16,239 bases of DNA, from positions 1-16,239 of the forward strand of contig JABFVP010000332.1 in NCBI GenBank assembly GCA_013362725.1, in the 5' to 3' direction. The notes under the pieces are model-generated. The model was not told where the DNA came from, made no database searches, and saw only the letters and a program-made list of their open reading frames with translations. Below, one piece after another: positions 1 through 6,025 of this stretch. This DNA comes from Cupriavidus sp. GTDB taxonomy: Bacteria > Pseudomonadota > Gammaproteobacteria > Burkholderiales > Burkholderiaceae. The position numbers were made by a program, and so were the translations under genes. Position 1 is the stretch's first letter; the number at the start of each line of letters is the position of its first letter.

Positions 1-746
1 ATGCCGAGTTCGCGCATGCGCTTCGTCACCAGTGCCGCCTGATTGTCGAGTCCGGCGAAGAACAGCACGTCGGCGTTGGCGGCGCGGATGTTGGTGAGCT
101 GGGCGCTGAATTCGACGGTCTTGTCGCTGGCATATTCCGCGATCGCGATCTTCCCGCCAGCGGCGACCACGGCCTTCTTGAACTCGTCGACCGCGCCATG
201 GCCGAACGCGGTGCGGTCATCCATCACGGCAATGCGGTGGGCCTGCATCGCCTTGACCACGTACTTGCCCGCGTTGCCCGAGTTTTGCGCGTCGGTTGGA
301 ATGACGCGGAAGACCGTTCCCAGGCCCTGCCGCGTGATGGCCGGATTGGTCGCCGCCGGATGGATCACCGGGATCCCGGCGCGGGCGAAGACCGGCCCGG
401 CCGGTAGTGCGACGCCCGAGTTGTAGTACCCGATCACGGCGGCGACCCCATCGTCCACCAGTTTCTGCGCGACCTGGACGCCGATGCGCGGGTCGCTCTG
501 GTCATCGCCGGTGGCAAGTTCGACACGCACGGCATGTCCGTCGAGCCGGATAGGCCGCGCATTGGCTTCCTCTACCGCAAGGCGGACACCGTTCTCGATG
601 TCCTTGCCATTGGCGGCGTTGAGCCCGGTTAGCGGCGCCGACACGCCGATCCTGACCACCTGCTGCGCACGGGCATGCGTGCATGCGAGGGCCAGCAGCA
701 TGGCGTTGAGGCCTGCAACCAGCAGCCTTCTGGCAAAGTCGGTCAT
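1..746 (-). CDS. Branched-chain amino acid type ABC transporter substrate-binding protein (LivJ-like), 3' end outside window
   Basis: Periplasmic binding protein of type 1 fold that should capture an amino acid or related small molecule for a LivHMGF-type importer. The visible 248 residues begin with a signal peptide (basic MTDFARR, hydrophobic run, likely cleavage after ACTHARA near residue 27). The mature protein opens with VVRIGVSAPLTG and has the family's DIENGVRLAVEEANA helix, an AAVIGYYNSGVALPAGPVF stretch and NADVLFFAG in the second lobe. The ATG at 746 is preceded by AAAGGAACC, a good ribosome binding site. The family is usually about 370-390 residues, so roughly a third lies beyond the left edge; no stop appears in the frame. 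It lies 78 bases downstream of the GlxA-type regulator on the same strand. The ligand cannot be read from sequence; the betaine-type neighbours make an amine or amino-acid derivative possible. Family call is secure, substrate is not. Confidence 0.9.
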   Translation of the reverse strand, partial: MTDFARRLLVAGLNAMLLALACTHARAQQVVRIGVSAPLTGLNAANGKDIENGVRLAVEEANARPIRLDGHAVRVELATGDDQSDPRIGVQVAQKLVDDGVAAVIGYYNSGVALPAGPVFARAGIPVIHPAATNPAITRQGLGTVFRVIPTDAQNSGNAGKYVVKAMQAHRIAVMDDRTAFGHGAVDEFKKAVVAAGGKIAIAEYASDKTVEFSAQLTNIRAANADVLFFAGLDNQAALVTKRMRELG

Positions 747-777
747 TGGTTCCTTTTCGCGGCAGAGTGCGTGGATG

Positions 778-791
778 CCGCCTGCAGGCGG
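778..791. promoter_or_regulatory. 14-bp perfect palindrome upstream of the LivJ-like gene (possible operator)
   Basis: The bases CCGCCTGCAGGCGG form a perfect dyad centred on TGCA, 31 bases upstream of the ATG at 746 and 33 bases downstream of the regulator's stop. The position would suit an operator for the binding-protein gene, or a short hairpin ending the regulator transcript, but there is no T run and GC-rich palindromes of this size occur by chance in such genomes. Seen directly as a palindrome; role is speculative. Confidence 0.2.
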
Positions 792-824
792 GTGCATGCG
801 CCCTGCCCGATTCTAACGACGAAA

Positions 825-1811
825 TTATCCCGCCTGCCGGCGTTCATGGCTGGGCGCATGCCCGAATTGCGCCCGGTATGCCTTGCTGAAATGGCACGGC
901 GACTGAAAGCCGCACACCGCCGTCACCTGGGCGATCGACGCATTGGTGGTGCGCAGCATGTCGCGCGCGCGCTTCAGGCGCAGGGTCAGATAGTAATGGG
1001 TCGGCGACACGTTCAGATAGAACTTGAACATGCGCTGCAAGTGCCGCTGCGACAGCCGCACCAGCCGCGCCAGTTCGTCGAGCGACAGCGGTTCCTCGAT
1101 ATTCGCCTCCATCAGCCGCACCACCTCGACCAGCTCGGCCCGCGACAGCCCGACGCGCGCATTGACCGGGACCGGCTGCGCATCGGTGGCGCCACGTATG
1201 CGCTCCAGTATGAACTGCTCGGAGACCTGCGCGGCCAGCTGCCGGCCGAAGCGCAGGCCGACGAGGTGCAGCATCATGTCGATGGGCGCCGTGCCGCCCG
1301 TGCAGGTCAGCCGGTCGCGGTCGATGACAAAGAGCTCGTCGGCGAAATGCACGAGCGGAAACTCTTCATGCAGCGCCGCCCGGCTTTCCCAATGCACCGC
1401 GCAGCGGTAGCCGTCCAGCAGCGCGCTCGCCATCAGCGCGTAGGCGCCGGTGCAGATCGCGCCCAGCGGCATGGCCAGCGCGGCCAGCCTTGCCAGCATG
1501 GCGCGCAGGCGCTCGTCCACGGCATCGCGGATGCGGATGCCGCCGCAGACGATGATGACGTCCGGCAGCGCGGCGTCGTCGAGCGCGCCGGTGGGCCGGA
1601 CCACGATGCCGTTGCTCGCCTGCACCGGTTCGCCGTCGGGCGAATAGATCGACCACGTGTAATGCTCGGCACGCCCCAGATAGTTGGCCATGCGCAGCAC
1701 TTCGACCGCACTGGAAAACGCGATCATCGAGAAGTCCGGCAGGGTCAGGAAGCCGAAATGCGCGAGTGGCGCCAGCGCTGCGGCGGGCGCGGCGGACTCG
1801 TGGGACGGCAT
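825..1811 (-). CDS. GlxA-family AraC-type transcriptional regulator (DJ-1/PfpI + HTH), GbdR-like
   Basis: A 328-residue transcription factor. Residues about 18-190 form a DJ-1/PfpI (class I glutamine amidotransferase-like) sensor domain with FGFLTLPDFSMIAFSSAVE, the strand DVIIVCGG and the nucleophile-elbow GAICTGAYAL, whose Cys120 is retained. Residues about 225-325 are a double AraC/XylS HTH: PLSLDELARLVRLSQRHLQR, then SIAQVTAVCGFQSPCHFSKA followed by YRAQFGHAPS. This architecture, and the RFGRQLAAQVSEQFILERIR linker, resemble GbdR/CdhR regulators of glycine betaine and carnitine breakdown. Location beside a betaine-type permease and a GcvT-like enzyme supports that role by inference. The frame is open further upstream to 2075, but those codons lie inside the permease gene and do not look like protein; the ATG at 1811 was chosen because the domain begins soon after. 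No strong Shine-Dalgarno precedes it, so the start is moderately uncertain. Confidence 0.9.
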   Translation of the reverse strand: MPSHESAAPAAALAPLAHFGFLTLPDFSMIAFSSAVEVLRMANYLGRAEHYTWSIYSPDGEPVQASNGIVVRPTGALDDAALPDVIIVCGGIRIRDAVDERLRAMLARLAALAMPLGAICTGAYALMASALLDGYRCAVHWESRAALHEEFPLVHFADELFVIDRDRLTCTGGTAPIDMMLHLVGLRFGRQLAAQVSEQFILERIRGATDAQPVPVNARVGLSRAELVEVVRLMEANIEEPLSLDELARLVRLSQRHLQRMFKFYLNVSPTHYYLTLRLKRARDMLRTTNASIAQVTAVCGFQSPCHFSKAYRAQFGHAPSHERRQAG

Positions 1812-1890
1812 TGGCGCGGAAATGCTGTCGGTTGGCACGGCTGCAACGTCCCTGAGGTCGAGGTCCCGGAGGATGCCGGCTGGCAGCGGA

Positions 1891-2787
1891 TCAGGCTTGC
1901 GCCGTGGCGGTCTTGGCGCCGAACAACTGCCTGAGTCCCGAGAACAGCGGCGCCCTCGCCTCGCCCGGCGCACGGCCGAAGCTCTCGGTGATGCGATCGA
2001 GCATGATCGCCAGCAGCACCACCGAGAGACCGCTTTCGAAGCCCAGGCCGATATCGAGCCGCTGGATGCTGGCAAGCACCTCGTTGCCCAGGCCGCCGGC
2101 GCCGACCATCGAGGCGATGATCACCATCGACAAGGCCATCATGATGGTCTGGTTCACCCCCTGCATGATCGACGGCAGCGTGTTCGGGAACTGCACCTTG
2201 TACAGCAGCTGCCACGGCGTGCAGCCGAAGGCATGGCCGGCTTCGACGATCTCCATGTTGACCTGCCGGATGCCAAGGCAGGTCAGCCGGACCGCGGGCG
2301 GCATGGCAAAGATCACCGTGGCCAAGATGCCGGGCACGCGGCCGAGGCCGAACAGCATCGCGGCCGGGATCAGGTAGACGAACGCGGGCATGGTCTGCAT
2401 CAGGTCGAGCACCGGGCGCACGGCGGCGGCGACCAGCCGGTTCCGGGCCGCCCAGATGCCGAGCGGCACCCCGAGCAGCAGGCTGATGATGGTCGACGAC
2501 AGCGTCAGCCCCAGCGTGATGATGGTCTGGTCCCAGAAGCCGGTGGCGAAGATCACGAACAGCGACGCCGCGGTGAAGAGCGCGAAGCGCCAGCCCACGC
2601 GCCAGAGCCCGATGCCGATGAAGATCGCCATCATCAGCCACATCGGCACGGCCTGCAGGCCCCGCTCGATCAGCTCCGCGAGGCCGCCGATGGCGCGGCC
2701 GATGGCGTCGAAGGTCGCGGCGTCGTGGTCGAGCAGGTAATGGACGGATTGGTCGACCCAGCGGCCGACGGGCAGGAGTTCAGACAT
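1891..2787 (-). CDS. Glycine betaine/choline/proline ABC transporter permease (ProW/ChoW-type)
   Basis: Inner-membrane permease of 298 residues for a quaternary-amine ABC importer. Hydrophobic segments occur around residues 48-62, 66-84, 90-112, 135-170, 205-232 and 252-265. The typical ProW stretch DLMQTMPAFVYLIPAAMLFG (128-147) and the EAA loop VEAGHAFGCTPWQLLYKVQF (about 181-200), followed by PNTLPSIMQGVNQTIMMALS, match the E. coli ProW pattern closely, as I recall it. The ATG at 2787 has GAGGTAACC just upstream. It follows the GcvT-like gene by 79 bases and precedes the regulator by 79 bases on the same strand. Oddly there is no ATP-binding (ProV/ChoV) or betaine-binding (ProX/ChoX) gene next to it in this window; the partners may be elsewhere. 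Choline, glycine betaine or carnitine are candidate substrates. Confidence 0.92.
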   Translation of the reverse strand: MSELLPVGRWVDQSVHYLLDHDAATFDAIGRAIGGLAELIERGLQAVPMWLMMAIFIGIGLWRVGWRFALFTAASLFVIFATGFWDQTIITLGLTLSSTIISLLLGVPLGIWAARNRLVAAAVRPVLDLMQTMPAFVYLIPAAMLFGLGRVPGILATVIFAMPPAVRLTCLGIRQVNMEIVEAGHAFGCTPWQLLYKVQFPNTLPSIMQGVNQTIMMALSMVIIASMVGAGGLGNEVLASIQRLDIGLGFESGLSVVLLAIMLDRITESFGRAPGEARAPLFSGLRQLFGAKTATAQA

Positions 2788-2866
2788 GGTTACCTCGCGA
2801 GCGCGTGATGGCTTTCAGGATTCGCCCGGCCTGGCGCGCACTGCTGCTAGCCGCCGCGCTGCGCCA

Positions 2867-4003
2867 TCAGCTTGCGCCCCGCACGAACGGCGTGCGCACG
2901 ACTTTGGCCGCGATCCGGTTCCGGTAGACCTCCACCTCCACGTGCGCGCCGATCCCGACCCCGGGCGCCACGCGCGCCAGCGCGATAGCGAACCCCAGCG
3001 TCGGACTATAGGTGGCGCTGGTGACCCTGCCGATCATCGCGCCCGCCTCGCTGGTCACCGTGCTATGCGCCGGCGGAACCGCGCCGCTGCCTTCCAGCGC
3101 GAGTCCGACGAACTGCTGCGTCTGCCCACGCGCACGCACGGCCGCCCTGCCGACGAAATCCCGCCCGGAATCGAGATCCACGCTCCAGCCCAGGCCGGCA
3201 TCGAGAGGCGAGGTATGCACGTCCATGTCGTGCCCATGCCGATGCACGCCCGCCTCTAGCCGCAGCGTATCCCAGGCGTCGTGGCCCGCGGCAACGATGC
3301 CTGCCGCGTGCAGCTGGTCCCAGATGCGGCCCGCAAGCCTGGCTGGCACCATCAGTTCGAAACCGTCCTCGCCGGTCTTGCCGGTCGTCGCCACCATCAG
3401 CTCGCCGGCTTCCTCGTCGCGCACGAGGACGGAATTGAACGGCTTCAGCGTTTCGGCGTGGCGGGCGGCCGGAATTGCCCGGATGACTTTTTCGCGGGCC
3501 CTCGGGCCCTGCACGGAAATCACCGCCAGCGGCTCGGCGCCTGCCGCGACGCAATCCGGCCGCCTCGGCGCCACGGTCACTTCGGCCCTGGCCTCATGGA
3601 TCCTTGCGCGGATCCAGGCGAGGTCGCCGACGGCGGTGCAAGCGTTCAGCACGGCGCGGTAATGCTGCGGCCCGAGATAGTAGACCACGAGGTCGTCGAT
3701 CACGCCTGCTGAAGTGTCGAGCATGCAGCTATACAGCGCCTTGCCCGGCGTCTTCAGCTTGCCGACATCATTCGCCAGCAGTCCGCCAAGCAGCATGCGC
3801 GCGTCCGGGCCCAGCAGGTCCGCCACGCACAGGTGCGACAGGTCGAACATGCCCGCATCCTTGCGCACGGCGTGGTGCTCTTCGATCTGGGATCCGTAGG
3901 CGAGCGGCAGCTTCCAGCCGTCGACGTCGCCCATGCGGGCGCGCAGCAGCAGGTGCTGCGCATGCAGTGGCGTGGACTGCCACGGTGGGGGAGCTTTCGT
4001 CAT
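2867..4003 (-). CDS. GcvT-like aminomethyltransferase (glycine cleavage T-protein family paralogue)
   Basis: A 378-residue soluble enzyme of the T-protein family, which transfers a one-carbon unit from an aminomethyl or N-methyl donor to tetrahydrofolate. It is collinear with E. coli GcvT (about 364 residues): TPLHAQHLLLRARMGDVDGW, SQIEEHHAVRKDAGMFDLSH, LLANDVGKL, AGVIDDLVVYY (with the catalytic-type Asp at 103/104), VISVQGP, DTLRLEAG and SPTLGFAIALARV near the C-terminus. Residue 209 is Lys within TTGKTGEDGFEL, where the family normally has Tyr (GYTGE). The ATG at 4003 was chosen by alignment to the family N-terminus; the frame is open to 4084 and the ribosome site is weak. No gcvH or gcvP is adjacent; instead it heads a group with a betaine-type permease and a GbdR-like regulator, so it may work in demethylation of a betaine-derived amine, or serve as a second T-protein. 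Substrate is inferred only. Confidence 0.88.
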   Translation of the reverse strand: MTKAPPPWQSTPLHAQHLLLRARMGDVDGWKLPLAYGSQIEEHHAVRKDAGMFDLSHLCVADLLGPDARMLLGGLLANDVGKLKTPGKALYSCMLDTSAGVIDDLVVYYLGPQHYRAVLNACTAVGDLAWIRARIHEARAEVTVAPRRPDCVAAGAEPLAVISVQGPRAREKVIRAIPAARHAETLKPFNSVLVRDEEAGELMVATTGKTGEDGFELMVPARLAGRIWDQLHAAGIVAAGHDAWDTLRLEAGVHRHGHDMDVHTSPLDAGLGWSVDLDSGRDFVGRAAVRARGQTQQFVGLALEGSGAVPPAHSTVTSEAGAMIGRVTSATYSPTLGFAIALARVAPGVGIGAHVEVEVYRNRIAAKVVRTPFVRGAS

Positions 4004-4496
4004 CGCGTTGCGCCCAGTAAGCAATGTTTGGCGGCACGGGTATCGGCCGTTGTCCGTCGAACCGCCCAACCCGGCCTTGCGCATCGGCTTGGGGCAGCGG
4101 CGACGTTGCTTGCCAGTACATCAGATGCCCATGGGCGCGGATAGAACAAAGGCGGCAGTCACATGGGATGGTTGCGCCAGACGTGCGGCCGAACGACCCG
4201 CGCTCACCACCGCAAGCGAGCGCCGACATTGACCTGATAGTCATGACCGTGACCCGCTCCGTCCAGGCTGCTCCTGGCCATCAACTCGCCATAGACGCCA
4301 AGTCGGTCATCATTCCAGCTCACAGTACGGCTATGGCCGTGGCGCATGCGCGGCACCACCGTAGAGCCCCTTCGCTCTGTTCCGACGCAGGCGTCCGTGC
4401 GCCAGCGCACAGAACGCCGCACCGGCTGCCGGCATGCTCGAAGTCGCCTCCCGCCAACGGGGCCTGTGCTGTGCAAGCCATGGAGTGCAAAAGAGG
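4004..4496. other. 493-base gap between divergent genes
   Basis: This stretch lies between the GcvT-like gene (minus) and the glycosyltransferase (plus) and should hold both promoters. I found no convincing -35/-10 pair and no glycine-riboswitch-like sequence ahead of the GcvT-like gene. Its only protein-like content is the barrel-type C-terminus on the minus strand at 4204-4359, listed separately. Bases 4004-4203 and 4360-4496 show nothing I can assign. Confidence 0.5.
4204..4359 (-). pseudogene. Probable remnant of an outer-membrane beta-barrel protein (C-terminal strands)
   Basis: A minus-strand frame ending in TGA at 4204-4206 encodes about 51 residues that read like the last strands of an outer-membrane barrel: DDRLGVYGELMARSSLD, a glycine/histidine turn, then YQVNVGARLRW. 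Alternating hydrophobic residues with a final aromatic (Trp) is the usual C-terminal signature recognised by BamA in autotransporters and other barrels. The frame continues upstream to 4476 but that part is Arg/Cys-rich and not barrel-like, and it then runs into the glycosyltransferase gene, so no full gene is possible here. I read it as a decayed 3' end. The family (autotransporter, porin or other) cannot be decided, and chance resemblance is possible. Confidence 0.4.
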
Positions 4497-5549
4497 ATGA
4501 GCCAGCCTGAGCCCGCGGACCTCGCGCCGCCGCTGCCCGATCTGTTGATCTTCAGCGCCCCCTTCCACCCCTCAGTGGGCGGCATGGAGCGTTTTGCCGA
4601 CGATCTTGCGGAGGGCCTGACCGAGCTCGGCTATCAGATCGAGCTGGCAACGCGCACGCCGGCGGCCGCGGATAACGCGACGGCGTTCCGCTATCCGGTC
4701 AGGCGCGTGGCGGGCTATGTCGACCTGGCGCGCGCCATGCTGCGGCACCCGCTGGTGGTGTTCGTCGGCCTGACCTTCTACGACGTGCTGCTGGCAACCG
4801 TGCTACGGCGCCGCATCGTGCTGACGCATCATGGTCCCTATGACCACTATGGCGAGAAGCGCCGTTTCACGGCCGGCAACGTCAAGCGCTGGATGGCGCG
4901 CTTCTACGACAACATCTGCGTTAGCCGCTACCTGGCCGGATGGCTGCCAGGCCAGCCGCTGGTGATTCACAACGGCTATCGCGACGACCTGTTCCAGTCC
5001 GCTGCCGCGGCGCGCCCGCCGGGCAGCTTTGCCTTTGTCGGCCGGCTGGTGACCGAGAAAGGGGTTGACCTGCTGCTGCGCAGCTTCGCGAAACTGCGCG
5101 CCATCCGGCCCGAAGCCCGCCTGACGGTAATTGGCGACGGACCGCAGTACAGGCTGCTGGTGGCATTGGCGGCAACCCTGGAGTGCAGCGAGGCCGTAAT
5201 GTTTGCCGGCGCGCAACCGCCCGCGGTTGTGGCCGCCATGCTGGCGCAGCTCGCCTGCCTGGTGGTGCCGTCGATCGGCTACGAGCCCTTCGGCATCGTG
5301 GCTCTGGAAGGCCTGGCGGCCGGCTGCGAGGTCGTCGTCACGCGTCGCGGCGGGCTGCCGGAGGCCGTCGATGGCTTCGGCTGGCTGGTGGAGCCCGAGG
5401 TAGACTCGCTGTGCGAAACGATGCTCGCAATTTGCGCGGGCGAGACGCGCCGCAGCGAGCCGGCCCTGCGCCTGTTCCTGGCCGACCACCAGCGCAAGAC
5501 CGTCGTGCGCCGCTACGCTGAAGCCATCGCCGGCTTCCTGCGGCGCTAG
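4497..5549 (+). CDS. GT4-type family glycosyltransferase (GT-B fold)
   Basis: A 350-residue cytosolic or membrane-associated enzyme that should move a sugar from a nucleotide-sugar donor to a glycan or lipid acceptor. The N-terminal Rossmann half has FSAPFHPSVGGMERFADDLA (19-38), the GGxE acceptor/donor loop of GT4 enzymes, and VLTHHGPYDHYG (108-119). The C-terminal half has FAFVGRLVTEKGVDLLLRSF (178-197), LTVIGDGP (209-216) and the E-x7-E motif EPFGIVALE (263-271, Glu263 and Glu271), followed by GLPEAV. Both halves are intact and the length is normal. The start is uncertain: the ATG at 4497 directly abuts AAAAGAGG with almost no spacing, and GTG 4485 or ATG 4434 are in frame. It stands alone rather than in a polysaccharide cluster, so the product (capsule, LPS, glycolipid) is unknown. 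It ends tail-to-tail with the next gene, sharing CTAG. Confidence 0.9.
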   Translation: MSQPEPADLAPPLPDLLIFSAPFHPSVGGMERFADDLAEGLTELGYQIELATRTPAAADNATAFRYPVRRVAGYVDLARAMLRHPLVVFVGLTFYDVLLATVLRRRIVLTHHGPYDHYGEKRRFTAGNVKRWMARFYDNICVSRYLAGWLPGQPLVIHNGYRDDLFQSAAAARPPGSFAFVGRLVTEKGVDLLLRSFAKLRAIRPEARLTVIGDGPQYRLLVALAATLECSEAVMFAGAQPPAVVAAMLAQLACLVVPSIGYEPFGIVALEGLAAGCEVVVTRRGGLPEAVDGFGWLVEPEVDSLCETMLAICAGETRRSEPALRLFLADHQRKTVVRRYAEAIAGFLRR

Positions 5550-5785
5550 CGCGCGGGCTTTTTCGGCTTGCCGGTTTCGGCCTGGTGCTGGCGGCGCGGA
5601 TCCTCGTTGCGGAAGCCGCCATAGCTGCTTTGCCCCGGATCGGCGCTACGGCTCTTGATCTCGCTGGCCTCGCGGTCCATGCGCGCGCCCGGGTTCTTTT
5701 TATCGGCGCCGGCCTTGCCTGCGGTCTTGCCTGCGGTTTTGCCTGAACTCTTGCCTGCGGTCTTGCCGCTCGAACCTGGTTTCAT
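5546..5785 (-). CDS. Small Lys/Gly-rich repeat protein, unknown function
   Basis: I do not recognise this 79-residue protein. The ATG at 5785 has an excellent ribosome site (AAGGAG, six bases before the start), which is the best argument that it is real. Residues 7-26 consist of imperfect repeats of GKTAGK / GKSSGK; the rest (ADKKNPGARMDREASEIKSR, then DPGQSSYGGFRNEDPRRQ, ending GKPKKPAR) is hydrophilic, strongly basic and likely disordered, with no signal peptide or membrane segment. The Lys/Ala/Gly repeats are reminiscent of histone H1-like or stress-type basic proteins, so nucleic-acid or polyanion binding is possible but not shown. Its TAG stop overlaps the glycosyltransferase stop on the other strand (shared CTAG at 5546-5549). 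It is 240 bases downstream of the MgtC-type gene, probably with its own promoter. Confidence 0.75.
   Translation of the reverse strand: MKPGSSGKTAGKSSGKTAGKTAGKAGADKKNPGARMDREASEIKSRSADPGQSSYGGFRNEDPRRQHQAETGKPKKPAR
5708..5767 (-). repeat. In-frame short repeats encoding (G)KTAGK units
   Basis: On the plus strand the segment repeats variants of TTGCCTGCGGT every 12-15 bases, encoding GKTAGKSSGKTAGKTAGKAG in the small basic protein. The units are multiples of three bases, so copy-number change would alter length without breaking the frame. Seen directly in the sequence. Confidence 0.7.
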
Positions 5786-5841
5786 TTCCAACTCCTTGTC
5801 GTGACACGTCGGTCGGTCTGAGGACTTGTTCCCCCGTGCCC

Positions 5842-5874
5842 GCCGGCTCCGCTTTTCCGTAGCGGGCCGCCGGC
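5842..5874 (-). terminator. Possible hairpin between the MgtC-type gene and the small basic protein gene
   Basis: GCCGGC at 5842-5847 and again at 5869-5874 enclose CCGC and GCGG, giving a stem of about ten pairs with a 1/3-base internal loop and a loop containing four A residues on the minus strand. It lies about 150 bases beyond the MgtC-type stop and 57 bases before the small gene's ATG, so it could end the upstream transcript. No U tract follows, so this is weak evidence; GC-rich sequence makes such stems common. Confidence 0.2.
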
Positions 5875-6025
5875 GCCGGGAAGCGAGAATCACGCAACTT
5901 CCGTTCCACGGCGAGATGCCGCATGCCGGCGCCCGCCCGGCACCCAAGCGCGGCCGGTACGGCGGTCGCAACAGGCAAGCTGCGCGCCCGCGTTGCAGAA
6001 TTTGCAGGTCGCATGGTGCCCGGCT

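Noticed and set aside
675..1934. A 419-codon plus-strand open frame opposite the GlxA-type regulator
   Set aside because: The translation has no recognisable motif and mirrors the regulator, whose two domains are clear.
1812..2075. N-terminal extension of the GlxA-type regulator up to ATG 2075
   Set aside because: The extra 88 residues lie inside the permease gene in another phase and are Arg/Ser/Cys-rich without pattern; the regulator fold starts after the ATG at 1811.
4004..4203. Possible glycine riboswitch ahead of the GcvT-like gene
   Set aside because: I looked for the paired conserved glycine-aptamer cores on the minus strand and found none.
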